Source: Acetomicrobium flavidum (GTDB lineage Bacteria > Synergistota > Synergistia > Synergistales > Acetomicrobiaceae). Taken from it: a stretch of 64,000 bases of DNA. Location of the stretch: assembly GCF_900129645.1 (NCBI RefSeq), contig NZ_FSQZ01000001.1:310001-374000 (forward strand), written 5' to 3'. This document shows, piece after piece, positions 25,791 through 34,880 of the stretch (within the stretch, counting starts at the first letter, position 1; each line of letters opens with the position of its first letter). The notes beneath the pieces were generated by a model. The model did no database searches. It saw nothing but the letters and a program-made list of their open reading frames with translations, and was not told the origin of the DNA. Position numbers and translations under genes: made by a program.

Positions 25791-27347
25791 CTAAACTTTC
25801 AACTGTCCCTTTAGGACGTCGCCTATGGTCACCATGCCCTCTTCGCTCTCCTGCGCTTGATGGCTGTTTTTGGATTCCCTAGGAGCCTGTGCTTCCTTTC
25901 CTTCCTTTTCATCCTTTTTGTCGCGCTCTCCCTGTTGGTGTTGCTTCTCTTCCTCTTCCTCCAGAGCCTTAATGCTCAGCCTTATCCGTTTCTCCTTGGG
26001 ATCGACCTCTAATACCCTTGCCCTTATCTCATCGTCCCTCTTTAACACCTTCGATACATCGCTAACGTGACTCTTGGAAATTTGCGATATGTGTATGAGG
26101 CCTTCCACACCTTTTTCTATTTCCACGAAGGCCCCGAAGTCGACTATCTTCACGACCTTTACGGTTACATCCTGTCCGGGTTGATAACGCTCGGCAACGG
26201 TTTCCCACGGATCATGCAGCTGCTTATAGCCAAGGCTTATCCTTTTCTGCTCTACATCTACGTCCAAAACCTGGACCTCAATTTCCTGGCCTTTTTTCAG
26301 CACTTCGCGCGGATGATCGATATGTCCCCAGGAGATATCGCTGATGTGAATCAAACCCTCCACCCCTGGCTTTATCTCGACGAAGGCTCCGAAGTCAACA
26401 GTGTTGGTCACACGACCCGATAACCTATCTCCAGGTTTGACCTCTTGTCCTACTACCTCCCAAGGATCCGGCTCCGTTTGTTTGATGCTGAGGGAGATCT
26501 TCTCCTGCTCGGGATCTACGCTCAACACCTTAACCTTAACCTTGCTGCCCTTTTTAACTATGTCGCGAGGTTTTACGTTTTTGCTCCAGGACAGCTCGCT
26601 TATATGGACCAGTCCTTCAATGGGGCCCAAATCCACGAATACTCCAAAGGATGTTATGCTGGTGACTACTCCCTCGAGGATGTCTCCCGCCTTTACGTTT
26701 TCGAAAAATTCCTTTTTCCTGTTGGCCATTTCCTGCTCCAAGATCAATCTCCTGGAGAAGATAAGCCTTCTTTTTCTACGATCCTTCTCAAGCAGTTTAA
26801 CCTCGATCTCCTGATTGATGAACTTGGAAGGGTTGATCATCTTGCCCTCTTCCGCCAGATGGGAAATGGGAATAAACCCCTCAAGCCCGTAGGCATTTAC
26901 GACTAGCCCGCCTTTTACCTTTCTCAGGCCAACGACCTTTATGGTCTCATTGCTCTTCAAGGCATTTTCCAGATCGTTCCATCTTTCGTCAAAGAGAAGG
27001 CGCCATCTGCTAAGCAATACTTGAGACTCCTCGCCATGGACAACCCTAGTTACCTCGGCACGAACTCTATCGCCAACGCTCGGATCGCTGTCATCGTCAA
27101 CCAATATCCTGTGGGTCCATTCACGCTTGGGCAGGAATCCTTCGCATTTAAATCCTATGTCGACTAGCCATCCGTCATCGGTGCTGTCGATGATAACGCC
27201 CTCTACCACTTTACCTCTATGTACATTCTCAAGGCCATGTTGCGTTATCAGTTCCTCCATAGTCTCCTGGTTCTCCTGTGCGGGAGGGAGATCCATAGCT
27301 TCTCCTCCGATTTCCTGTTGTCCCTCTCGCTTTTCTTCCTCTACCAT
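25791..27347 (-). CDS. rpsA: 30S ribosomal protein S1 (five S1 domains)
   Basis: The protein is 518 residues from ATG 27347 (GGGAGG ten bases upstream; a TTG two codons earlier is possible). Five S1 RNA-binding barrels can be read: about 42-110 (VVEGVIIDSTDDGWLVDIG), 125-195 (VVGLRKVKGGLVVNAYG), 212-280 (LEGVVTSITSFGVFVDLG), 298-365 (LSGRVTNTVDFGAFVEI) and 383-450 (VTVKVVKIVDFGAFVEI). A charged, low-complexity tail rich in Glu, Lys and Gln follows. E. coli S1 has six domains. It directly follows ispH, an arrangement (sometimes a fusion) seen in many clostridia. Confidence 0.95.
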   Translation of the reverse strand: MVEEEKREGQQEIGGEAMDLPPAQENQETMEELITQHGLENVHRGKVVEGVIIDSTDDGWLVDIGFKCEGFLPKREWTHRILVDDDSDPSVGDRVRAEVTRVVHGEESQVLLSRWRLLFDERWNDLENALKSNETIKVVGLRKVKGGLVVNAYGLEGFIPISHLAEEGKMINPSKFINQEIEVKLLEKDRRKRRLIFSRRLILEQEMANRKKEFFENVKAGDILEGVVTSITSFGVFVDLGPIEGLVHISELSWSKNVKPRDIVKKGSKVKVKVLSVDPEQEKISLSIKQTEPDPWEVVGQEVKPGDRLSGRVTNTVDFGAFVEIKPGVEGLIHISDISWGHIDHPREVLKKGQEIEVQVLDVDVEQKRISLGYKQLHDPWETVAERYQPGQDVTVKVVKIVDFGAFVEIEKGVEGLIHISQISKSHVSDVSKVLKRDDEIRARVLEVDPKEKRIRLSIKALEEEEEKQHQQGERDKKDEKEGKEAQAPRESKNSHQAQESEEGMVTIGDVLKGQLKV

Positions 27348-27367
27348 TACCAACCATCCTCCCTTAA

Positions 27368-28210
27368 CTACCTACATGATAGTGAACTAATCACGTCATT
27401 TATAAGCCAATCCGGGGTTGAAGCTCCGGCAGCTATGCCTATTATACTTTTATTTTTAAGCCAATCTTCGTCTATTTCGTCAGATTTGGCAATCCAAAGG
27501 ACATCGCATCCCTCTTTCTTGGCCACCTCGACGAGCTTGGCCGTATTGGTGCTGTTATGCCCACCGATAACTATTACCCCTTCTGTCTCAGATGCTAACT
27601 TTTTTACAGTTTCCTGTCTGTGCAGGGTGGCCTTGCAGATCGTATTGTATACCCTCAACTCCCGTGACTTGGGCACCAAAGCACTTACAATGGCAAGCAG
27701 CATGCCCTCTTCCTGTGTGGTCTGGGATACCACGCCTATTTTGTCCTTCGCGGGGAAAGCTTCGACATCCTTTGGGGAAGTTACGACATATACCTCGCCC
27801 AAAGCATGACCTTTTATGCTTTGAACCTCGGGATGTTTGGGATCCCCGACCACCACAACATTGTAGCCTTCTTTTGATAAAAGACGAGCCTTCTCTTGGG
27901 CATTTTTAACGGAGGGGCATGTGCCATCTATCACAATACTTCCCTTCTTGCGCACCATGTCGAATATCTCCGGCGTTGTGCCGTGGGCCCTTATAAAAAC
28001 TACCGCGTTCGGCGGCAAGCATTCCACCTTTTCGATTAACTTCAACCCCATAGAAATTAATCTCTTGACCTCTTCCTCGTTATGAATGGGGCTTCCCAGT
28101 GCGTAAACTTCGCCATATCTGCCTAGGGCTCTTTCGAGTTCGTCTATGGCACGCTTTACCCCAAAACAGAAACCTAAGGGTTTTCCGATGACTAACTTCA
28201 TGAAATTCAC
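27368..28210 (-). CDS. ispH: 4-hydroxy-3-methylbut-2-enyl diphosphate reductase
   Basis: It makes isopentenyl and dimethylallyl diphosphate, the last step of the non-mevalonate pathway. The protein is 280 residues. The three iron-sulfur Cys are visible: PLGFCFGVKRAI near 15, IDGTCPSVKNAQEKA near 98, and VYNTICKATLHRQE near 190. VIGGHNSTNTAKLVE is also diagnostic. The GTG at 28210 overlaps the miaA stop; the family-like ATG (MKLVIGKPLGF) three codons later is an equal candidate. dxr and ispG lie at 39.8-43.0 kb. Confidence 0.96.
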   Translation of the reverse strand: MNFMKLVIGKPLGFCFGVKRAIDELERALGRYGEVYALGSPIHNEEEVKRLISMGLKLIEKVECLPPNAVVFIRAHGTTPEIFDMVRKKGSIVIDGTCPSVKNAQEKARLLSKEGYNVVVVGDPKHPEVQSIKGHALGEVYVVTSPKDVEAFPAKDKIGVVSQTTQEEGMLLAIVSALVPKSRELRVYNTICKATLHRQETVKKLASETEGVIVIGGHNSTNTAKLVEVAKKEGCDVLWIAKSDEIDEDWLKNKSIIGIAAGASTPDWLINDVISSLSCR

Positions 28211-29160
28211 TTGACTCCCATATGTTCCTTTATTTTATCGACGATACTGCTGACAGCAACATCTTCATCGATCTCGTCTAAATCATACCACACAATGGGC
28301 TTAAACCTCTTAAACCAAGTCATCTGCCTCCTGTATAGGGATTTTGTTGCTTTGATATAATATGTCAAAGCTTCGTCCATACTGTAGAGCCCTCGCAGGT
28401 ACCTAACAACCTCCCTGTAGCCCAATCCTTGCATGGAAGGGAATCTCTCGTCAAAGCCATTTTTAAGGAGCCAACGAACTTCATCGATTAATCCCCTTTC
28501 AAATTGACGCCTGGCCCTCTGCTCTATCTTGTTATAGGCGACTTCTCTCGGCCTAATTATCCCTATGTAGAGGACATTATAAGGGCTCTTAATCTTTTTG
28601 CCATGTCTATACCACCATGAGGCAGGTTTTCCGGTCGTGTAAAATACCTCAAGCCCTCTGACTATCCGAGTCAAATCGTTGGGATGAATGCGCAGCGCCA
28701 GATCAGGGTCATGGATTTCAAGCTTCTTATAGAGGTATCCCTTTCCTTTTATCTCAGCCTCCTTGAGCAAGGACGCTCTCACTTCAACGTCGCTTGCAAG
28801 CGAAGTCGTGAGCATCTCGCCAAAAAGGGCATTGTAGTAAAATGGCGTTCCGCCAACGAGCAAGGGCCTTTTTTCCCTGGCTATGACCCTTTTGATGGTA
28901 CCGTTAGCCTCCTCGACAAACCTGGCTGCAGTAAAGGTGTCATCGGGGTCAGTTACATCTACGAGATGGTGAATTACATGGCGTCTATCTTCCATGGACA
29001 CCTTATCTGTCCCTATGTCCATGTATCTGTATACTTGCCTGGAATCCACAGATATTACTTCTCCCTCGATGGCAGGCGCTACCGCAAGCGAGATGGCCGT
29101 CTTGCCAACTGCTGTGGGGCCTATAATGGCAACTATCGGGGATTTAGGCTTGCCCATCAA
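28207..29160 (-). CDS. miaA: tRNA dimethylallyltransferase
   Basis: It adds the isopentenyl group to A37 of tRNAs reading codons that start with U, using dimethylallyl diphosphate made by the neighbouring IspH. The protein is 317 residues. Marks: P-loop IIGPTAVGKTAISLAV, DSRQVYRYMDIGTDK, PLLVGGTPFYYNALF and the C-terminal QGLGYREVVRYLRG, plus YRRQMTWFKR. It overlaps ispH by four bases and follows ruvX by 16. A TTG and an ATG one codon apart compete as start. Confidence 0.96.
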   Translation of the reverse strand: MMGKPKSPIVAIIGPTAVGKTAISLAVAPAIEGEVISVDSRQVYRYMDIGTDKVSMEDRRHVIHHLVDVTDPDDTFTAARFVEEANGTIKRVIAREKRPLLVGGTPFYYNALFGEMLTTSLASDVEVRASLLKEAEIKGKGYLYKKLEIHDPDLALRIHPNDLTRIVRGLEVFYTTGKPASWWYRHGKKIKSPYNVLYIGIIRPREVAYNKIEQRARRQFERGLIDEVRWLLKNGFDERFPSMQGLGYREVVRYLRGLYSMDEALTYYIKATKSLYRRQMTWFKRFKPIVWYDLDEIDEDVAVSSIVDKIKEHMGVK

Positions 29161-29176
29161 ATCGCTTCACTCCACT

Positions 29177-29599
29177 TTACGTTTTGTTTTGATTTCGGTA
29201 GTCTAAATAGCTTTGAAGCAAGAGCGTAGCCGCGATCATGTCGACCTTGCTCCTTTTTTTCTTCCCCGACATGTTGCTTTCAAGCAAAAGTCTTTGCGCT
29301 ATCACTGTCGTGTAACGTTCGTCCCAAAGCACGAAGGAAACATCGGGAAACATTCTCTTTAATTTGTCCACCATACTTACGACCTTACCTGCTTCCCTGT
29401 CGTGCTTGCCCGAGGTGCGAACGGGAAGGCCAACAACTACCGTTGAGACATTGCGTTCTTTGATCATCCTGTCCAATTGGTCAAGCCAATCGCTCTTTGC
29501 GTCCAAAAAACCGACCCCCTGGGCAAATGTGCCAAAGGGGTCGCTTATCGCTACTCCGATGCGAACGCTACCCACATCTAAGGCTAAAACATGATCCAA
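29177..29599 (-). CDS. ruvX: YqgF/RuvX-type putative pre-16S rRNA nuclease / Holliday junction resolvase
   Basis: The protein is 140 residues with an RNase H-like fold: ALDVGSVRIGVAISDP at the N-terminus (first catalytic Asp), VVGLPVRTSGKHDREAG, and LWDERYTTVIAQRLL with the second acidic site; DMIAATLLLQSYLDYRN closes the site. In E. coli YqgF matures 16S rRNA ends. The start is TTG 29599, with GGGGG seven bases upstream, just after the alaS stop. Confidence 0.93.
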   Translation of the reverse strand: MDHVLALDVGSVRIGVAISDPFGTFAQGVGFLDAKSDWLDQLDRMIKERNVSTVVVGLPVRTSGKHDREAGKVVSMVDKLKRMFPDVSFVLWDERYTTVIAQRLLLESNMSGKKKRSKVDMIAATLLLQSYLDYRNQNKT

Positions 29600-29601
29600 C
29601 C

Positions 29602-32244
29602 TTATACCCCCAACATCTCTTGCAGAATCCTGGGCACGGAATTTAACGCGTCTTCAAGCCTGCTGGCATCTTTACCCCCGGCCTGAGCGACGTTTTCTCT
29701 TCCGCCTCCGCCTCCGCCCACTATCGCTGCAATCTTGTTTATCAGTTTGCCGGCATGGACACCACGTTTTACAGCCTCCTCGTCAGCCATGGCAACCAAC
29801 GATACCTTTTCGCCATAGGTGCTGCCCAGTACTATCAAGACTTTGTTGAGTCCCCTCTTCAAATGGTCCCCAACCTGCCGTAAGGTCTCGGGTTCAAGGT
29901 CTTCGAACTTTCCCAAAAGTACGGTTACATCCCCCACCACTTGGCGCTGAGAGGTTATCTTTTCGCACTGGTGCAAGGCTAACTTCAACTTTGCCCCCTG
30001 CAACTCGACCTTGAGGTTTTTAAGCTCCACCAGCGTGGAGGCAAGCTTTTCCTTTAGGGATTTTACGTCGACGCTGCACATAGACGCTAAATCCTCAGCA
30101 AGGAACTGCAGCTCCTGATGATGAGATACCGCCGGCATGCCTGCCAGAGCAGTTATACGCCTAAGCCCCGATCCAATGCTTTCGTCCTTGACTATCTTTA
30201 TAGTGCCTATCTCGCCGGTGGCATTTACATGGAGGCCCCCGCATAATTCAGCACAATAACCAGGTATCTGAATCACACGTACCCTTTCTCCGTACTTTTC
30301 GTCGAAAAAGGCCTTCGCCCCTATCCTTTTGGCCTCGTCCATGGTTGTTTCAAAGATGTTGACCTTTATGTTTGCTTGAACGACCTCATTGGCTATGCAC
30401 TCAATCGCCGTAAGCTGTTCGCGCGTTATGGGGTCAAAATGATTGAAGTCAAAGCGCAGGTAATCCGGGGCAACGTAGGATCCGGCTTGCCTAACATGAG
30501 GCCCCAACACCCTTGCCAAGGCCTCATGTATTATATGCGTGGATGTGTGGTGGCGTCTTATGGCGTTTCTCCTCGTTACGTCGACCCGTGCATCAACTTC
30601 ATCACCGATCGCCACATATCCAGATCTTACCTTGGCTTTATGGGCTATAAGCGTCTCTAGGACGGAATAGGTATCAAGCACTTCAAGCTTGCAGCCAGAC
30701 GATTCCATCCATCCCCTATCTCCCACTTGGCCACCCCTCTCGGCGTAAAAGGGAGTTTTATCCAAGAATATCTCCACTTCCTCTCCCTCTTGAGCCTCGT
30801 AAACTTCCTGCGATTCCTTAAATATAGCTACGACTTTCGCGCGTACCTCATTTAGCTCGTAACCAACAAATTCGCTACCGCCGCACTTAGATAGAAGAGA
30901 GGAGTAACTTTCTTTCTTCGTTGCAGAGCTTAACTGCTTGCTTGCTGCCCTTGCCATCTCCCTTTGATGTTCCATACATTCGATGAAACCATCCCTATCC
31001 ACCTTTATCCCGTGCTCCTGGCATATTTCTTCCGTAAGCTCCAGCGGGAAACCGTAGGTATCGTATAGCACGAAAGCCGTCTCTCCTGGCAGGACGTCTT
31101 TGCCCTCCTTCTTGAGTCGGGATATCTCTTCTTCAATCAGAGCACTGCCCTGGTCCAGGGTCCTGCTGAACTTCTTTTCCTCAAGGTTTATCACGGATTC
31201 TATGACATTTATATTTTCCACTAGCTCTTTATAGGGGTCTGCCATCAACTCGACTAACGTAGGAAGCAGATCAACCAAAAAGGGCCTCTCCAGGCCGAGC
31301 AGCCGTCCGTAGCGAGACGCCCTTCGAAGAAGCCTCCTCAACACGTAGCCTCTTCCCTCGTTCGAGGGAAGTACGCCATCAGCTATCATGAAGGCCAATG
31401 CCCTGACGTGGTCGGCGATGACCCTCATTGCCATATCGTGTTGCTTATTCATGGCATACTCTACGCCCGATATATTTGATATCTTGTTTATCATGGGCAT
31501 GAAGAGGTCAGTTTCGAAATCCGACCTGACACCTTGCACCACAGAGGCGAGCCTCTCCAGCCCCATGCCCGTATCTATGTTTTTCCTTGGTAAGGGGGTG
31601 AGATTTCCCGCTTCATCCCTGTTATACTGCATAAAGACTAAATTCCAAATCTCAAGATATCTGTCGCAGTCACATCCGACGAAACAATCGGGCTTTCCGC
31701 ATGAAAACTCAGGCCCCTGATCGTAAATGAGCTCAGAGCATGGCCCACAAGGTCCAACCGGCCCGGCTGCCCAAAAGTTGTCCTTCTCGCCCATGCGCAC
31801 TATTCGATCTTCAGGAATACCTACCGTCTTGTGCCATATATCGAAGGCCTCATCATCGTCAAGATATATGGTTACATACATCCTCTCCGGCAAAAATCCT
31901 ATCTCCTTGGTAAGAAACTCCCAAGCCCATGGAATGACGCTTTCCTTGAAGTAATCTCCAAAGCTGAAATTCCCAAGCATCTCAAAGAAGGTATGGTGCC
32001 TGGATGTCCTTCCCACGTTTTCTATGTCGTTTGTACGCAGACATTTTTGAGATGTCGTCGCCCTTGGGACATCGGGTTGTTTAAGGCCTAAAAAATATGG
32101 TTTAAAGGGGACCATGCCGGCTATGGTAAAAAGCAAAGAAGGATCATCTGGAACCAGGCTGAAGCTTGGATATCTTTTATGCCCCTTTTGTTCAAAATAC
32201 GATAAAAAAAGCTCCCGCAACTCTCTTCCACTTCGTCTTTTCAC
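29602..32244 (-). CDS. alaS: Alanine--tRNA ligase
   Basis: The protein is 880 residues, a full-length bacterial enzyme. Domains in order: class II catalytic core (PSFSLVPDDPSLLFTIAGMV; RTNDIENVGRTSRHHTFFEM), tRNA-recognition helices, editing domain with zinc motif HTSTHIIHEAL and CAELCGGLHVNATGEIG, then a coiled coil and C-terminal DHHA1 domain ending with the glycine-rich GGGGGGRENVAQAGGKD. The GTG start at 32244 gives MKRRSGRELRELFLSYFEQK. It heads alaS-ruvX-miaA-ispH-rpsA. Confidence 0.97.
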   Translation of the reverse strand: MKRRSGRELRELFLSYFEQKGHKRYPSFSLVPDDPSLLFTIAGMVPFKPYFLGLKQPDVPRATTSQKCLRTNDIENVGRTSRHHTFFEMLGNFSFGDYFKESVIPWAWEFLTKEIGFLPERMYVTIYLDDDEAFDIWHKTVGIPEDRIVRMGEKDNFWAAGPVGPCGPCSELIYDQGPEFSCGKPDCFVGCDCDRYLEIWNLVFMQYNRDEAGNLTPLPRKNIDTGMGLERLASVVQGVRSDFETDLFMPMINKISNISGVEYAMNKQHDMAMRVIADHVRALAFMIADGVLPSNEGRGYVLRRLLRRASRYGRLLGLERPFLVDLLPTLVELMADPYKELVENINVIESVINLEEKKFSRTLDQGSALIEEEISRLKKEGKDVLPGETAFVLYDTYGFPLELTEEICQEHGIKVDRDGFIECMEHQREMARAASKQLSSATKKESYSSLLSKCGGSEFVGYELNEVRAKVVAIFKESQEVYEAQEGEEVEIFLDKTPFYAERGGQVGDRGWMESSGCKLEVLDTYSVLETLIAHKAKVRSGYVAIGDEVDARVDVTRRNAIRRHHTSTHIIHEALARVLGPHVRQAGSYVAPDYLRFDFNHFDPITREQLTAIECIANEVVQANIKVNIFETTMDEAKRIGAKAFFDEKYGERVRVIQIPGYCAELCGGLHVNATGEIGTIKIVKDESIGSGLRRITALAGMPAVSHHQELQFLAEDLASMCSVDVKSLKEKLASTLVELKNLKVELQGAKLKLALHQCEKITSQRQVVGDVTVLLGKFEDLEPETLRQVGDHLKRGLNKVLIVLGSTYGEKVSLVAMADEEAVKRGVHAGKLINKIAAIVGGGGGGRENVAQAGGKDASRLEDALNSVPRILQEMLGV

Positions 32245-32289
32245 GGGAAATCGCAGCCCCCTTTCCTAATATGCACGGCTTAAAACTAA

Positions 32290-32305
32290 ATTATAATTTA
32301 TAGCA
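32290..32305 (-). promoter_or_regulatory. Candidate extended -10 promoter for alaS
   Basis: On the minus strand TGC-TATAAA (32305-32297) is an extended -10 element, and a second TATAAT follows at 32295-32290. No good -35 is visible. It lies between the mtaD stop and alaS, giving a leader of about 45-50 bases, and would let alaS be expressed apart from the long upstream run. Confidence 0.4.
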
Positions 32306-32307
32306 GG

Positions 32308-33639
32308 CTATATAGCTAGCAACTCCTTCCTGGCTTCTTTTGCATCATACATGACCTTCTCGTAGTCCAAGGAAGGGAACTCGCCGTCTTTATATACCCA
32401 TTTGCCGTTAACCATGGTCCCGCAGACATCCCTCGAGCTCCCTGAGAATACGATGAAGCTCGCAAGGTTATCCTTGTTCCATCCTATATAGCGCGCGTTG
32501 TCGAGGTTTATGACGGCAAAGTCGGCCTTCCATCCTTCCTCAATCATGCCGACATTTGAGAAACCTAGCGCCTTGCATCCTGCATAAGAAGCCATTTTAA
32601 GCGCATCCTTTGATTTCATCAACATTGGATCTTTATAATACCCCTTTTGCATCAAGGAGGCCGTTCGCATCTCCAGCCACATATCCAGCCTATTATTGCT
32701 TGCCGCCCCGTCGCTTCCCAAGGCGACGTGGACGCCTTCCTTCAGCATCTGCGAAACGGGCGCAAAACCGCTCCCCAGCTTCATATTGCTGCTCGGGTTA
32801 TGAACGACCGCAATGTTGTCTTTGGCAATTTCCTTCAGCCTATTTTCGGGAAACCATACGCCATGGGCCAATATCAGGCTTGTCACGTCAGCAAGCCCTG
32901 TTTCATAAAGAAGGTCGATTGGGTCTTTCTTTAGCTCCTGTTCTATATAGCTTCTTTCCCATTCGGTCTCAAGCCAGTGGATGTGAATCCCTGCGTTAAG
33001 GCCCCTTGCTGCGCCAGCTACTTGCGTCAGCAGCTTAGGCGATACGGTGTATGGAGCATGAGGGCCAAGCTGCACGGTTATCAGGTCGTTCTTGCCGTGC
33101 CAGTGGTCATACAGCCTTATGCCTTCCTTCAGCTTTAACGAAAAAAGCGGGGCATTTCCTATCAATCCCTGACACAGTCCACACCTTACGCCCACCTCGG
33201 TGGCCACCCTTGCAACCTCGTCCATGTGGAAGTACATGTCCCCAAAGCAGGTTATGCCGCCGCTTATCATCTCAGCTACTCCAAGTTGGGTTCCTATCCT
33301 AATGTGCCTGGGCTTAAGTCGACCCTCTACGGGCCAAATGTGTTTTTCAAGCCAATCCTTTAATGGGCTTTCCTCGCCTAAACCTCTAAGCAACGTCATC
33401 GCAACATGTGTGTGGCTATTTGCAAAACCGGGCAGCAAGGCCTTTCTTTCTCGGCAAAAATATTCATCCTTAGCCCTTATCTTTGACCTTTCCTCTCTCG
33501 AAAAAAGGCGCAGTATACGACCTTGCGTTACTGCGACATCGCAAATTTCAGCTCTGTCGCGCGCCCCGTCCAACACTACGGCATCCCTGAATACCAAGTC
33601 CGCTTCCGCTAAGCCCTGCTCATTGAGGCTGGGGGTCAT
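32308..33639 (-). CDS. mtaD: Amidohydrolase, 5-methylthioadenosine/S-adenosylhomocysteine deaminase type
   Basis: The protein is 443 residues from ATG 33639, overlapping the ahcY stop as ATGA, with AAGG eight bases upstream. Metal motifs of the amidohydrolase superfamily are present: GFANSHTHVAMTLLRGL near 74-90, HIHWLETEWE near 222 and LGSDGAASNNRLDMW near 303-317. The family deaminates the adenine of MTA, SAH or adenosine to the inosine form. Position beside ahcY and mtnA supports that role; guanine or chlorohydrolase activity is the main alternative. Confidence 0.88.
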   Translation of the reverse strand: MTPSLNEQGLAEADLVFRDAVVLDGARDRAEICDVAVTQGRILRLFSREERSKIRAKDEYFCRERKALLPGFANSHTHVAMTLLRGLGEESPLKDWLEKHIWPVEGRLKPRHIRIGTQLGVAEMISGGITCFGDMYFHMDEVARVATEVGVRCGLCQGLIGNAPLFSLKLKEGIRLYDHWHGKNDLITVQLGPHAPYTVSPKLLTQVAGAARGLNAGIHIHWLETEWERSYIEQELKKDPIDLLYETGLADVTSLILAHGVWFPENRLKEIAKDNIAVVHNPSSNMKLGSGFAPVSQMLKEGVHVALGSDGAASNNRLDMWLEMRTASLMQKGYYKDPMLMKSKDALKMASYAGCKALGFSNVGMIEEGWKADFAVINLDNARYIGWNKDNLASFIVFSGSSRDVCGTMVNGKWVYKDGEFPSLDYEKVMYDAKEARKELLAI

Positions 33640-34880
33640 TCGTCCCACCTTCCCATGTATTCTTCCTGCTCGGTCGTCATCTTTTCGAGCTTAATTCCCA
33701 AAGCTTCAAGCTTCAAATGCGCTACATTCTTATCTATTTCATTTGGAACCGGATAAAGTCCCGGTTCCAAATCCCTTTCCTTTATGTACAGGACGGATAG
33801 GAGTTGAAGCGCAAAGGACAAATCCATGATCTCAATCGGGTGTCCGTCACCACCCGCCAGGTTCACAAGCCTGCCTTCCACCAGGAGGTGAAAAGACCGA
33901 CCGTCCTTGGTCACATAGGTAGTTACGCCTGGCCTTGTCTGTGATTTTTGAACTGCAATTTCGTCCAAGTCCGTACAGGATATCTCAACATCGAAATGTC
34001 CGGCATTGGCCAGGATCACACCGCTTTTCATTAACGCAAAGTGCTCTTTTCTTATGACGTTGATGTTTCCCGTTGTCGTTATAAAGATATCGCCCGTTCG
34101 TGCAGCAGTTGGCATGTCCGTGACGTAAAAGCCATCCATATAGGCCTCCAGGGCCCTATGTGGATCGGACTCCACGATGGTAACGCGGGCTCCAAGCCCG
34201 CAAGCTCTCGAGGCGACACCTCTGCCGCACCATCCGTATCCGCACACCACGACTTCCTTTCCGGCTACCAGCATGTTCGTCAGCCTACATATGGCATCCC
34301 ATACCGATTGACCGGTCCCATATCTGTTATCGAAGAGGTGTTTGCTTAAAGCGTCATTTACTGCCAGCATTGGAAAGGCTAGTACCCCCTCGTTGGACAT
34401 AGCCCTTAACCGCTTCACTCCGGTCGTAGTTTCCTCGCATCCGCCTTTGATGTAAGGCAACAGGTCGGGTCTTTCCTTATGGACCAAGGTTACAAGATCG
34501 CCACCGTCATCTATCAGTATTTGCGGCGACCATGCCAACAAAGCGTGCAGGTTCCCGTAATATTCATCCATCGTCATTCCATGCCAGCTGTATACCTTGA
34601 TCCCATGGGCCACTAAGGCGGCACAGATATCGTCCTGAGTAGATAATGGATTGCTTCCTGCGGCCACGACTTCCGCTCCCAAGGCCTTAAGGGCCCTTAA
34701 CAAACATGCCGTTTTGGCTTCAAGGTGTAGGCATGCAGCAATCCTGGTCCCTTTGAGGGGACGCTCATCTTTGTATTTCTCCTGCAGGAGCTTTAGAACA
34801 GGCATGAAGTTCCATGCCCAGGCGATTTTAATTTTGCCCTGATCCGCTAAAGCGGGATTGGCGATTCTATATTCCTCCAT
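33636..34880 (-). CDS. ahcY: Adenosylhomocysteinase (HxExK subfamily; possibly S-inosylhomocysteine hydrolase)
   Basis: The protein is 414 residues, shorter than animal and proteobacterial forms (about 430-470). Residues 52-56 read HLEAK, the HxExK variant found in archaea and Thermotoga, in place of HxTx(E/Q). Other marks: DDGGDLVTLVH, GCEETTTGVKRL, LFDNRYGTGQS, the NAD loop VVCGYGWCGRGVA and NAGHFDVEI. It splits the SAM by-product SAH to homocysteine and a nucleoside. The neighbouring deaminase raises the option that the true substrate is S-inosylhomocysteine, as shown for Methanocaldococcus. GGGAGGG precedes the ATG. Confidence 0.93.
   Translation of the reverse strand: MEEYRIANPALADQGKIKIAWAWNFMPVLKLLQEKYKDERPLKGTRIAACLHLEAKTACLLRALKALGAEVVAAGSNPLSTQDDICAALVAHGIKVYSWHGMTMDEYYGNLHALLAWSPQILIDDGGDLVTLVHKERPDLLPYIKGGCEETTTGVKRLRAMSNEGVLAFPMLAVNDALSKHLFDNRYGTGQSVWDAICRLTNMLVAGKEVVVCGYGWCGRGVASRACGLGARVTIVESDPHRALEAYMDGFYVTDMPTAARTGDIFITTTGNINVIRKEHFALMKSGVILANAGHFDVEISCTDLDEIAVQKSQTRPGVTTYVTKDGRSFHLLVEGRLVNLAGGDGHPIEIMDLSFALQLLSVLYIKERDLEPGLYPVPNEIDKNVAHLKLEALGIKLEKMTTEQEEYMGRWDE

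Noticed and set aside
26401-26906. Long plus-strand open frames of 137 and 153 codons opposite rpsA
   Set aside because: They are antisense shadows of the repeated S1 domains, with no ribosome-binding site or recognisable protein.
31388-31954. Plus-strand open frames opposite alaS
   Set aside because: alaS is unambiguous on the other strand; the frames have biased composition and no SD.
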